64,000 nucleotides of DNA from Paenibacillus sp. JZ16 (GCF_015326965.1 NZ_CP017659.1:5460001-5524000); one strand, 5' to 3'; shown: positions 28,085-36,109, numbered from the stretch's first letter. Notes: a model not told the origin generated them from the letters alone. Program-made: numbers and translations.

Positions 28085-28738
28085 GTGAACAAGAAATCCA
28101 ATATAGTACGCGATGTCCAGCTTGCCAAGCATGGGGATCGGGAAGCCTTTAGCAGGCTGGTCCACGCTTGTGAGCGTTATTTGTATGGCTTGGCCCGCTT
28201 GTATCTGAGGCGGGAAGAGGATTGCGCGGATGCCGTACAGGAAGCGATTTATAAATCCTTCGCAGCGATGTCGACCTTAAAGCAGCCTGCTTATTTTAGA
28301 ACATGGCTGTCCCGCATTCTTATTCATGAATGCCTGCAACTGCTGCGCTCCCAGCAGCGGCTGCGGACGGTTGAACTTGCCAATGGGGGTGCCGATGCAC
28401 TGCCGTATGAAGCGATCGAACTCAACGAAGCCGTGACCCATCTGGAAGATGATTTACGCAGAGTTATTCAGCTTCACTATTATCGGGATATACCGATCAA
28501 CCATATCGCCAAGATGGTAGGTATACCGGAAGGAACGGTGAAATCCCGGCTGTACCGGGCGCGTGCCATATTGGCGGAAAGATTGGATCCTTCCACGGAA
28601 AGGAACGTGAGCCACGACCCGATAGTATGTAAGGAGCCGAGTCTGAAGAACTTTGCTCCTATGCTCATGATGATCCGGACGGTTAGGCTTATCGGCAATT
28701 ACGATATCATTCACAGATCATGGGGTGTAACGGCTTGA
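28085..28738 (+). CDS. ECF-type RNA polymerase sigma factor
   Basis: 217 aa from the GTG at 28085, with GAGGAGGT 8 nt upstream; the nearby ATG is out of frame. Region 2 (FSRLVHACERYLYGLARLYL, DCADAVQEAIYKSF) and region 4 (YRDIPINHIAKMVGIPEGTV, SRLYRARAILAERL) are complete by residue ~172. The last ~45 residues do not resemble a sigma factor. No anti-sigma gene adjoins; a GNAT gene follows with a TGATG stop-start overlap. The stimulus is unknown. Confidence 0.9.
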   Translation: MNKKSNIVRDVQLAKHGDREAFSRLVHACERYLYGLARLYLRREEDCADAVQEAIYKSFAAMSTLKQPAYFRTWLSRILIHECLQLLRSQQRLRTVELANGGADALPYEAIELNEAVTHLEDDLRRVIQLHYYRDIPINHIAKMVGIPEGTVKSRLYRARAILAERLDPSTERNVSHDPIVCKEPSLKNFAPMLMMIRTVRLIGNYDIIHRSWGVTA

Positions 28739-29190
28739 TGGAAACGAAACAGAAAGTCAGATTGATGGACAAACCCGACCTTGGAGCATGTTCCGAGCTG
28801 ATGCTCAAGGTCTTTAGCGGCGAACCCTGGTTCGATCAGTGGGACTCCGTGCAGCATGTACAGCAATACCTCGGAGAATTTATGGACAATCCGGTATTCC
28901 TGGGATTTGTTATAGAACAGGATGGTCAGATACTGGGAGCTTGTTTTGGTCATACGAAGAGCTGGTATAGCGGTAAGGAATACTATATCCAGGAGTATTA
29001 TATCGATACCGATCTGCAGGGCGGCGGACTAGGTTCGGCATTAATGCATGGCATAAAGGAGTTTTTGAAATCGATTAACATTCATTGCATGGTGCTGCTT
29101 ACGGAAAAGGATCTTCCGGCGGAAGATTTTTATCGGAAACACGGTTTTGAAGTGAAGAAGGATATCATTTTTATGGCCAACAGATTTTAG
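28738..29190 (+). CDS. GNAT-family N-acetyltransferase
   Basis: 150 aa from the ATG at 28738, which overlaps the sigma factor stop (TGATG) and has GGGGTG upstream. GNAT features: FVIEQDGQILGACFGH, YYIDTDLQGGGLGSALMHGI (acetyl-CoA pyrophosphate loop, Q-x-x-G-x-G like) and C-terminal FYRKHGFEVKKD. Probably co-translated with the sigma factor. Acceptor substrate unknown. Confidence 0.9.
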   Translation: METKQKVRLMDKPDLGACSELMLKVFSGEPWFDQWDSVQHVQQYLGEFMDNPVFLGFVIEQDGQILGACFGHTKSWYSGKEYYIQEYYIDTDLQGGGLGSALMHGIKEFLKSINIHCMVLLTEKDLPAEDFYRKHGFEVKKDIIFMANRF

Positions 29191-29534
29191 TCGGCGGGAT
29201 TTATATTGAAAATAGGGGAGCTGTCTTGATGTCGGTGCGTGTTCTTAACTAACCAAATTGTATAGGACTCTCTGCTTGTCTTTTGGCAAAAACCCACTTT
29301 ACGTGAGGTTTATTTGTCATGGCGCGAAGGCTCTGAGTCCACCTGGTTAAGAACACAACAGCCATCCCTTATATATTGACTGTACAGCCGTGCCCCGGGC
29401 ACGGCTTCCCGCTGGGGGACAGAAGGTGGACGATGGTTCATGGACTTCTGTCCTTTTTTTATTACTGCAGCACGTATGGGGTTACGTGTGTTCTTTTCCA
29501 GGGGCAATAACCACCCCATATTCAGGAAAAGAGC
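29191..29534 (+). other. Structured leader region before the polyamine synthase
   Basis: 344 bp without a credible gene. GTGTTCTTAAC (29239-29249) and GTTAAGAACAC (29346-29356) form 11-bp arms about 100 nt apart; next a strong hairpin with 10-bp arms, AGCCGTGCCC/GGGCACGGCT (29386-29406); then a canonical terminator (29417-29460) about 75 nt before the GTG start. Confidence 0.6.
29417..29460 (+). terminator. Terminator upstream of the polyamine synthase (possible attenuator)
   Basis: GGACAGAAG (29417-29425) pairs with CTTCTGTCC (29445-29453), followed by seven Ts. It either ends the sigma/GNAT transcript or attenuates the downstream gene. Confidence 0.85.
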
Positions 29535-30710
29535 GTGATTCACATGATGAATTATATAGAAGAAGTGAAAACCAAGGTTCGTTTGCAGGAAGGCGTTCAG
29601 GTGATTGAACAGCTGCTGGTAGCGAGTTATATGCGGCCCGGTATTTCAACCAAAGAGCTGGCACGACATACGTATCTACCCGTTCCAATCACTGCCGCAA
29701 TCAAGAAGGAGCTCATCAAGGCAGGTGCTCTCATTCAAGAGCGGGGAGTTCGCTGCACCTCTGCCGGGAAGGTGTATGTTGAACATGAACTGGGATACGG
29801 AGGGATCGATCAGGATCTGTATCAGAAGCTTATGGCCGAGGAACACGATTGGCAGCCGGAGCTTTCTGATGTACTAGCGAGGCTCACGGAGATCCTGGAG
29901 CAGCGCCCCCAAGTCGATGTTCAGATCGACCAATCCCAATGCACGGTGGAGACGAGTCTTCGGAGAGCCGTTCTGTGTCTGAGGGAGCACAGCCTGATCG
30001 GCAAGAACATCCTGTGCGTTGGCGATGACGACCTTGTGAGCATCTCGCTGGGTCTGCTGCTTAAACGGCTGTTCCCGAACGCAAAGGACCAGAGAGCCGC
30101 CATTACCGTAATGGATATCGATGAGCGATTCCTGCGGTTTATCCAGCGTGCAGCTGCAAAAGAAGGCTTATCGGTTACATGCAGACACATCGATCTCAGG
30201 CAGCCGTTGCCTGAGGGCTGGAACGGGCAATATGATTGCTTTTTTACGGATCCGCCGTACACGCTTCAAGGGCTGACCCTGTTCTTATCCAGAGGGATTA
30301 GCGCGTTGAAACACGAGAAGGGATGCCCCATCTTTCTCTCCTTCGCCCACAAATCTCCCGATTTCACATGGTCCATGCAGCGTGAATTCGTACGTATGGG
30401 TTTGTCGGTAAAGCAGGTGCTGCTTCATTTCAATCAATATATCGGAGCGCAGATGATCGGCAATAGCGGTCAGATGATCGTGCTAACAACGACGGAATTT
30501 ACGGAGCCGCATATTACGGATTCTTTCGAGGAGGAGCTCTACACAGGCGAGGTTAGGCGAACGGTCCGAACCTACAGATGCATTCAATGTCAGGGCGAGC
30601 TGCAGGTGGGCGTGCAGGGTGATTATTCCACGATCGAGGATTTGAAGAAGCAGGGCTGTCCCGTATGTGCCAATCTTACGTTCACATGGCTGGCTAAGAA
30701 AACGATCTGA
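29535..30710 (+). CDS. Branched-chain polyamine synthase (bis-aminopropyl spermidine synthase family)
   Basis: 391 aa from the GTG at 29535 (AGGAAAAGAGC upstream). N-terminal winged-helix-like domain (about residues 15-75), then a Rossmann aminopropyltransferase core with CVGDDDLVSISLGLLL, whose GDDD matches the catalytic motif of BpsA enzymes, and TDPPYTLQGLTLFLSRG. The C-terminus has CxxC pairs (RCIQCQGEL, GCPVCANL) that may bind metal. Expected to add aminopropyl groups from decarboxylated SAM to spermidine. Its leader contains a terminator. Confidence 0.87.
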   Translation: MIHMMNYIEEVKTKVRLQEGVQVIEQLLVASYMRPGISTKELARHTYLPVPITAAIKKELIKAGALIQERGVRCTSAGKVYVEHELGYGGIDQDLYQKLMAEEHDWQPELSDVLARLTEILEQRPQVDVQIDQSQCTVETSLRRAVLCLREHSLIGKNILCVGDDDLVSISLGLLLKRLFPNAKDQRAAITVMDIDERFLRFIQRAAAKEGLSVTCRHIDLRQPLPEGWNGQYDCFFTDPPYTLQGLTLFLSRGISALKHEKGCPIFLSFAHKSPDFTWSMQREFVRMGLSVKQVLLHFNQYIGAQMIGNSGQMIVLTTTEFTEPHITDSFEEELYTGEVRRTVRTYRCIQCQGELQVGVQGDYSTIEDLKKQGCPVCANLTFTWLAKKTI

Positions 30711-30772
30711 CTTATCTTTGTGGAAACAATCGGGGGGAGGTTATAATAGGAGGACAGAGGAAGGGGAGGGCT

Positions 30773-32908
30773 ATGAAAGTATTAGTATTGGCTGAGAAGC
30801 CGTCCGTTGCCAAGGAAATTGCGAGAGTAATGGGCAGCCGCGAGAAGCAGAAGAATTATTTTGAAGGACCGAAATATATTGTGACCTGGGCGCTTGGACA
30901 TTTGGTAGGACTTGCCGAACCCGAGGACTATGATAAGAAGTACCAGACTTGGGCGCTGGAGGATTTGCCGATCCTTCCGGATAACGCGAGGCTTAAGGTG
31001 CTGAAGGAAACAAGCCACCAGTTCAAGACGGTTCAGCATCTGATGAAGCGCCCGGATGTCGGCGAAATGATTATTGCCACGGATGCGGCCCGTGAAGGGG
31101 AGCTGCTTGCACGCTGGATCCTCAAAATGGCGAAGTGGAACAAGCCGTTCAAGCGGCTGTGGATTTCTTCCCAGACGGATAAGGCGATCAAGGAAGGTTT
31201 TGCATCACTCAAGCCGGGGCAGCAGTTCGACCGGCTGTATGAGTCCGCACGCTGCCGGGCGGAAGCGGATTGGATGGTTGGACTGAATGTGACGCGTGCG
31301 CTGACGACCAAATTTAATGCACAGTTGTCGGCAGGCCGGGTTCAGACGCCAACGCTCGGGATGATCATGGACCGGGAGAAGGAAATCGTGAATTTCCGCT
31401 CTCAGGAATATGAGACGCTGCAGGCGGATCTTGGGAATTTTGAGGTTTCGTGGCGTCCGGCCGGCGGAGACGGTCGTCTATTCGAGAAGGATAAGGCGGC
31501 CAAGCTGAAGCAGAAGCTGGAGGGCAGCACCGGTAAAATCGTCAGCGTGAAAAAGAGCGAGAAAACCGAGCCGCATCCGCTGGCCTATGATTTGACCGAA
31601 TTACAGCGGGATGCCAACCGCCGATTCGGGTTCTCTGCCAAGCAGACCTCGAACGTGCTGCAGCGCCTGTATGAGCAGCATAAGCTGGTCACCTATCCGC
31701 GTACGGACAGCCGTTACCTGACATCGGATATGGTCGGAACGTTGAAGGAGAGACTGTCGAGCATCGCGATCGGGCCCTATGCTTCCATTGCACGTCCGCT
31801 GCTGCGTAAAAATTTATCGCCGGGCAAACGGGTCGTGGATAACAGCAAGGTTACGGATCACCATGCCATCATTCCAACCGAACAGACCGTGCTGCTGAAT
31901 CAGCTGTCAGTGGATGAACGCAAGCTGTACGATCTTATCGTACGCCGTTTCATCAGCTTGTTCTATCCTCCTGCCCGCTACGATAACGTATCGGTTACCG
32001 TTCAGATTGAGGGAGAACAGCTCTACGCAAAAGGAACTACGATCAAGGACAGCGGCTGGCGCGAGGTATACGGCGGCGATTATGACGATGACGCTGAAGA
32101 CGAGCAGGACGATGTTCAGGGCCAGTCTTCAGGCAAGCTCCTGCCGGAGCTGCGAGAAGGAGAGTCGGTGAAGGTGGTCCGCTGCGTACTGAAACCGGGA
32201 CGCACCCAGCCGCCGAAGCGTTATAACGAAGCGGCGCTGCTCTCCCAGATGGAGAAGCACGGCCTGGGAACCCCAGCGACTCGGGCTGATATCATCGAGA
32301 AGCTGGTTAGCTCGGATACGATCGAACGGCAGGGGCAAACCCTCCATCCGACAGGCAAAGGCAAGCAGCTGATCGAGCTTGTCGCTCCAGAGCTGAGAAC
32401 ACCGGAGCTCACGGCACGCTGGGAGGCCGAGCTCGAACGGATCGCGAAGGGGCAAGGCAAGCCGGAACCGTTCTTGCGTGGAATTCGGGACATGACCAAG
32501 AAGCTGGTCACGGATGTAAAGGGAAGCGAAGCGGAGTACAAACCGCATAATGTCTCGAACAGCCACTGTCCGGATTGTGGGACAAGACTGCTGGAGAAGA
32601 AGACTAAGCGCGGCAAGCTGCTTGTCTGCCCGAGTGACGATTGCGGATACAAGCGTTCAGGCGAGAAGCGTCTGTCCAATCGCCGATGTCCGCAGTGCCA
32701 CAAGAAGATGGAGATGAAAGAAGGCAAGGCGGGGCTGTTCGTGCAGTGCCTGGGCTGCGGCATTACGGAAACGCTGAAGAAGGATGCCAAGCATGTGAAC
32801 AAACGCGAGGAGCGGAAGCTCGTTCAGCAATATAGTAAGCAGGAGTCGATCGGTTCGAACCTGGGCGACCTGTTGAAGGCGGCTCTTGAGCAGAAGGGGA
32901 AGGAATAA
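30773..32908 (+). CDS. topB: DNA topoisomerase III
   Basis: 711 aa type IA topoisomerase. TOPRIM domain at the start (LVLAEKPSVAKEIARVMG; acidic triad region ATDAAREGE), catalytic Tyr in YPRTDSRYL (about residue 310), and type IA core motifs through LVAPELRTPELTARWE. The C-terminus has two Cys4 zinc-finger motifs (CPDCGTRL with CPSDDCGY, and CPQCHKKM with CLGCG). Decatenates DNA and resolves replication/recombination intermediates. ATG behind GGGGAGGGCT. Confidence 0.96.
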   Translation: MKVLVLAEKPSVAKEIARVMGSREKQKNYFEGPKYIVTWALGHLVGLAEPEDYDKKYQTWALEDLPILPDNARLKVLKETSHQFKTVQHLMKRPDVGEMIIATDAAREGELLARWILKMAKWNKPFKRLWISSQTDKAIKEGFASLKPGQQFDRLYESARCRAEADWMVGLNVTRALTTKFNAQLSAGRVQTPTLGMIMDREKEIVNFRSQEYETLQADLGNFEVSWRPAGGDGRLFEKDKAAKLKQKLEGSTGKIVSVKKSEKTEPHPLAYDLTELQRDANRRFGFSAKQTSNVLQRLYEQHKLVTYPRTDSRYLTSDMVGTLKERLSSIAIGPYASIARPLLRKNLSPGKRVVDNSKVTDHHAIIPTEQTVLLNQLSVDERKLYDLIVRRFISLFYPPARYDNVSVTVQIEGEQLYAKGTTIKDSGWREVYGGDYDDDAEDEQDDVQGQSSGKLLPELREGESVKVVRCVLKPGRTQPPKRYNEAALLSQMEKHGLGTPATRADIIEKLVSSDTIERQGQTLHPTGKGKQLIELVAPELRTPELTARWEAELERIAKGQGKPEPFLRGIRDMTKKLVTDVKGSEAEYKPHNVSNSHCPDCGTRLLEKKTKRGKLLVCPSDDCGYKRSGEKRLSNRRCPQCHKKMEMKEGKAGLFVQCLGCGITETLKKDAKHVNKREERKLVQQYSKQESIGSNLGDLLKAALEQKGKE

Positions 32909-33010
32909 TCTGCATAAGGCTTCTCCCAATTGCTTGAAAAGCGATTTTCTTGCCATCGCTAGCATAACCTCGGGTAGAATGGCTCATTCTACGGACAGGG
33001 GGTGATTTGC

Positions 33011-33148
33011 ATGCCGAATCATAAAGCAAGAAAAAGCGAAAACCAGCAGAACAAATCAAGCATTCTTGAGGAGAGCAAGACCCTCAAACCGAAAAAGGCT
33101 GCAGACTATGTTCCGAGCCTGAATGAAATATCCAAGAATGAATCATAA
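33011..33148 (+). CDS. Small basic hydrophilic protein, 45 aa
   Basis: A 45-codon ORF from the ATG at 33011 with GGGGGTGATTTGC as ribosome binding site, ending TAA at 33148. Begins MPNHKARKSENQQNKSS and contains LKPKKAADYVPSLNEIS; very Lys/Asn/Ser-rich, with no cysteine or hydrophobic segment. A perfect 8-bp hairpin, GTAGAATG/CATTCTAC (32974-32992), sits just upstream. Not recognised; the composition suits small DNA-associated or spore proteins, but that is a guess. Confidence 0.6.
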   Translation: MPNHKARKSENQQNKSSILEESKTLKPKKAADYVPSLNEISKNES

Positions 33149-33177
33149 GTTTTGAGTAGTGGTTGAGCATGGCCTGG

Positions 33178-33241
33178 TTGTCATTATGCCGGACACGGGT
33201 TCGTTGGAATTATGACGTCGGCCGTGTCCTAATAATGGCAT
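33178..33241. repeat. Long imperfect hairpin
   Basis: GGACACGG (33191-33198) pairs with CCGTGTCC (33222-33229), extended outward by CATTAT/ATAATG. There is no clear T run. It may end the topB and small-ORF transcripts, or protect them. Confidence 0.5.
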
Positions 33242-33378
33242 TCATAGATGGGCATGATCCAAGATTATTTAGCCGGCATTGTCTTCATTAGCCTGCAGTT
33301 TTATAATAGCCATAGAATGTATAGCAAATGGCTGATTGGGGAAGATCGATCAGTTGGAATGGGGGTGCGTGAACCAAC

Positions 33379-33642
33379 GTGAGACCTGCACTGATCGTTT
33401 GGTTTATTTTTATCAATGCGGTAGCCTACCTGGTCATGTCGGAGGATAAACGGCGTGCCCGAATGGGACGGGATCGGGTTCCGGAGAGAACGCTGTTTCT
33501 GCTGGCTGCCATAGGCGGGGCCTTGGGTGTATGGATTGCCATGTACCGCAAGCGTCATAAAACGAGGCATTTATCATTTAAAATGGGCGTGCCGCTGTTG
33601 TTAGTCGTGAATGTCGCGCTCTACACGTACTTCTGGGGATAA
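33379..33642 (+). CDS. DUF1294-type small membrane protein
   Basis: 87 aa. GTG start at 33379. Pattern of the DUF1294 family: a first membrane segment (ALIVWFIFINAVAYLVM), a cytoplasmic basic loop with DKRRARMGRDRVPE, a second segment LFLLAAIGGALGVWIAMYR, KHKTRHLSFKMGVP, then a third segment VPLLLVVNVALYTYFW. Function unknown; DUF1294 proteins are small three-helix membrane proteins. Monocistronic. Confidence 0.88.
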   Translation: MRPALIVWFIFINAVAYLVMSEDKRRARMGRDRVPERTLFLLAAIGGALGVWIAMYRKRHKTRHLSFKMGVPLLLVVNVALYTYFWG

Positions 33643-33728
33643 TCTGTTTAATCTGAACTACATAGGAATATCTCAGCGAGTGAGCAAGCTCGTTTCATAA
33701 CGGTATGAAGTTGTTTAATAATAAGTAG

Positions 33729-33764
33729 TAGGTCTTTTAACTGTAGTAGGTCTCTTAACTATAG
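33729..33764 (+). repeat. 18-bp tandem duplication before the UspA gene
   Basis: GTAGTAGGTCTTTTAACT is followed at once by GTAGTAGGTCTCTTAACT (one mismatch), just upstream of the ribosome binding site of the UspA gene. End positions are accurate to a few bases. Confidence 0.7.
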
Positions 33765-33779
33765 AAAGAGGTGGCCTGT

Positions 33780-34214
33780 ATGCTTTTTACTAAAATTCTT
33801 CTAGCTTACGACGGCTCCAAAGCAGCGAATAAAGCGCTCGGACGTGCGGTTGAACTTGCCAAGGTAACACCGGGAGCTACGCTGGATGTCATTCATGCTT
33901 ACGATTTTCCGCGTTTCTTCGTTGGGGAAGGGCTTGCCCCAATTCCAGCTTCACTTAATAAAGATGTCTACGATCTTGCTGTGCAGACGACAGAGGAAAT
34001 CCGCGAGCGGATTGAGAAGTCAGGCGTTAACGGCCAAGTGGAGATGATCCAGGGTCCTCCGGCTGAAGTCATTCTGGAGTATGCGAATCAGAACGGCAGT
34101 GACCTGATTGTCATCGGCAGCCGCGGTCTTGGCGGTATCCGCGAGTTCGTACTGGGCAGTGTCAGCCATAATGTAGTGCAGCATGCAAAGATTCCGGTGC
34201 TGGTTGTAAAATAA
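33780..34214 (+). CDS. Universal stress protein, UspA family
   Basis: 144 aa from the ATG at 33780 with AGAGGTGG upstream. A single Usp domain: N-terminal KILLAYDGSKAANKAL, IHAYDFP, then the ATP-binding-type motif VIGSRGLGGIREFVLGSVSH (G-2x-G-9x-G-S pattern) and C-terminal IPVLVVK. Likely an ATP-binding stress-response protein. Single gene with its own terminator. Confidence 0.95.
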   Translation: MLFTKILLAYDGSKAANKALGRAVELAKVTPGATLDVIHAYDFPRFFVGEGLAPIPASLNKDVYDLAVQTTEEIRERIEKSGVNGQVEMIQGPPAEVILEYANQNGSDLIVIGSRGLGGIREFVLGSVSHNVVQHAKIPVLVVK

Positions 34215-34221
34215 TGTTGTT

Positions 34222-34245
34222 GGGACGCTTAGGCGTCCCTTTTTT
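34222..34245 (+). terminator. Terminator after the UspA gene
   Basis: GGGACGC pairs with GCGTCCC around TTAG, followed by TTTTTT. Confidence 0.92.
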
Positions 34246-34369
34246 ATAGAGATTGGTTCTTCCGATTTTGCATCCGCAGCTGCGGCTTCATATTTATCGT
34301 ACGCGATTTGGGCGTATCTTTCGAAGCGTCCGTTAAGACGATAGGTGTTTTTTGTCAGAGGAGGTTCAT

Positions 34370-34714
34370 ATGGAAATTATTCTGCTTATGGTCTTGGTTG
34401 TTCTGGTCGGTCTTATGGTCTCCAGTCGAATGACGGCAATGGAGAAGCGAATGAGGCAGCAGCAGAACACGTTAAATCAAATGGCAAACCAATTAGGAAT
34501 ACCTGAACCGCCGGTTCATGAGGAAGTCAGACAGCTGCTGGCGGATGGGCAGGACATTAAAGCGATTAAAATCGTAAGGGAAGAGTTAGGGTTGTCTTTG
34601 GGTCGAAGCCAAGCAATATGTAGATGCTATCAAGCATGGGGAGCGGTAGAACCGGGTCGTGGGAAGAAATGCGGTTTCCCGATTACAAATGAGGTGCTGC
34701 ATTCTCCAGGGTAA
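34370..34714 (+). pseudogene. Membrane-anchored L7/L12 C-terminal-domain-like protein, frameshifted
   Basis: ATG at 34370 behind AGAGGAGGTTC. One N-terminal membrane segment (ILLMVLVVLVGLMV), a short coiled region, then VRQLLADGQDIKAIKIVREELGLSL, the start of a ribosomal L7/L12 C-terminal-like helix pair. At GGG 34600-34602 the frame is lost. Reading without one G gives VEAKQYVDAIKHGER and a stop at 34647-34649 (92 aa), the expected family ending; the uncorrected frame runs to 34714 with unrelated sequence overlapping the next gene. Either a real mutation or a sequence error. Confidence 0.75.
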
Positions 34715-35294
34715 ACTCCCAGCGCCCGCCCCGGAACTCCACCCTGTGCAGCCCGGTGTTCGCCGCCGGGAAGAGCGGATTCTTATTGCTCCATGCCATA
34801 TCCTTGATTAGATGATAAATGATGTTAATCACTCCCCCGTGAGTGACCACCAATACGTTCTCGTGATCATTTGTTTCAAGCTGATCCTGGCATAATCTCG
34901 TGAAGGTTTCCTTAATCCGCTGGAAATTTTCTTGCGGACTTTCACCGCCCGGGTATCTTTCGTCCATTCGTAAGCTGGAAAAATACAATCCAGGGAACTT
35001 CTCTTCCGCTAAAGAGTTAGGTATTCCAGCGAGCAGACCGTTATTCATCTCCCTCCAATCCTCGGAACCATGAAACGGAAGGCCAAGCTTATCGGCCAAT
35101 ATGGAGGCAGTCTGATAGGCTCTCTGTAAATCGCTGCATACGATTCGGTGGATATTAAAATCATGCTTGTGTTCGTTTAAGTATTGCCCCAGCTTTTCCG
35201 CTTGCCTGATCCCTTCGTCTATGAGCCCGCGCTGGCTCCACCCTCCGCGGTACCCTTCTTCATCTTGACCATGCCTTACGAGATAGATAGCCAT
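34683..35294 (-). CDS. Histidine phosphatase family protein (phosphoglycerate mutase-like)
   Basis: 203 aa. N-terminal RHG motif YLVRHGQDEEG supplies the catalytic His; Arg in SDLQRAYQTA, Glu in DWREMNNGLL and the second His in VVTHGGVINIIYHL complete the pocket. Likely a broad phosphomonoesterase or a cobalamin or sugar-phosphate phosphatase; the substrate is not predictable. ATG at 35294 behind AAGGAGGAACCA on the minus strand. Convergent with the L7/L12-like gene. Confidence 0.92.
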   Translation of the reverse strand: MAIYLVRHGQDEEGYRGGWSQRGLIDEGIRQAEKLGQYLNEHKHDFNIHRIVCSDLQRAYQTASILADKLGLPFHGSEDWREMNNGLLAGIPNSLAEEKFPGLYFSSLRMDERYPGGESPQENFQRIKETFTRLCQDQLETNDHENVLVVTHGGVINIIYHLIKDMAWSNKNPLFPAANTGLHRVEFRGGRWEFTLENAAPHL

Positions 35295-35526
35295 TGGTTC
35301 CTCCTTAGAAATAGATTCTGCTTAGTAATATTCAAATATAGATATCGAATTAAAGTTCTGTCGTATTTCATACTCATGTCGGATGATAAGATTTCGACAC
35401 TCGACCCCATCTTCCTTGTAAGTAGCTACAATTAAAGAGCAGAATACGGTCTTATTTTATTCTGCGATAATACTTTTCCCTTACCCTCTATGCAGCAGCA
35501 AAAAAGATTCTCGCTCCAGCGGAGCG

Positions 35527-35636
35527 GACGAATCGTGGATGGAGAAGCGAAGCGTTCGCCTTTAAACACGGGAAACAACCCTATATTGTTCAATCCAGTT
35601 TCCCGTGTTTAACAGCGATCGGAATCACGATTCGTC
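35527..35636 (+). repeat. Structured hairpin repeat, copy 2
   Basis: Outer arms GACGAATCGTG/CACGATTCGTC (perfect 11 bp), middle GTTCGCCTTTA/TAACAGCGATC, inner AAACACGGGAAAC/GTTTCCCGTGTTT (perfect 13 bp). The unpaired 5' strand GGAGAAGCGAAGC is shared with copy 1. Located upstream of the pur promoter. Confidence 0.8.
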
Positions 35637-35748
35637 AGCGCAGCGCTGCCATCACTGCCCACACCTTTTTTATGAACGACCGTTGCCCTTGCCTTCAATA
35701 AAGCCCGCAATCTCCAAGAAGTTTTTGCTGCAGTATTGCTCACTCCCT

Positions 35749-35790
35749 AGATACGAACATTATTTTTTATGTAAATCCGATTGTTCGTGT
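35749..35790 (+). promoter_or_regulatory. PurBox pair (probable PurR site)
   Basis: ACGAACA (35753-35759) and inverted TGTTCGT (35782-35788) lie with about 24 bp between their CGAAC/GTTCG cores, close to the spacing of paired PurBoxes in Bacillus. They sit immediately upstream of the -35 box, consistent with PurR repression relieved by PRPP. Confidence 0.7.
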
Positions 35791-35795
35791 TTAGG

Positions 35796-35825
35796 TTGAC
35801 ATTTGGTGTCAGAAATTGATAAACT
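35796..35825 (+). promoter_or_regulatory. Purine operon promoter
   Basis: TTGACA (35796-35801) is followed at 17-18 bp by ATAAACT (35819-35825), a sigma-A-type arrangement ~55 bp before the riboswitch aptamer. Confidence 0.75.
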
Positions 35826-35879
35826 GAGGATGTTGAGGTTCAAAATAACTTATAAAGCGTGATTGATGAAATTTAATAT

Positions 35880-35950
35880 TTCTCGTATAAAGCCGGGGAT
35901 ATGGCCCGGAAGTCTCTACCCGGAAACCGTAAATTTTCGGACTACGAGGG
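35880..35950 (+). ncRNA. Purine (guanine-type) riboswitch aptamer
   Basis: P1 CTCGTA/TACGAG; J1/2 starting TATAA; P2 GCCGGG/CCCGG with loop GATATGG; AGTCTCTACC; P3 CCGTAAATTTTCGG; and J3/1 GACTAC. C at the specificity position (GACTA rather than GATTA) predicts guanine/hypoxanthine. It controls the purine operon through the terminator at 36062-36109. Confidence 0.93.
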
Positions 35951-36061
35951 AATACAAACGGTGCGGCTACGACGGGGCTTGGTTTCATGTTTGCCTCTTT
36001 GGCGGCGGATGCGCAAGACTCTTCTGCTTGACGCAGGCAGCAGCGTTCGTAATCCTTGTAT

Positions 36062-36109
36062 GTCCGAGACCTGCACAGAATTTGTGTTTACGGGATCGGA
36101 CTTTTTTTT
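36062..36109 (+). terminator. Riboswitch-controlled terminator of the purine operon
   Basis: GTCCGA (36062-36067) pairs with TCGGAC (36096-36101), with inner ACC/GGG and CACA/TGTG pairs, followed by eight Ts. An alternative pairing of GGGAATACAA (35948-35957) with TTGTATGTCC (36056-36065) would form the antiterminator. Confidence 0.88.

Noticed and set aside
33729..33764. Two adjacent near-identical 18-mers as a CRISPR seed
   Set aside because: No spacers and only two contiguous units; a simple tandem duplication. No CRISPR array was seen anywhere in the window.
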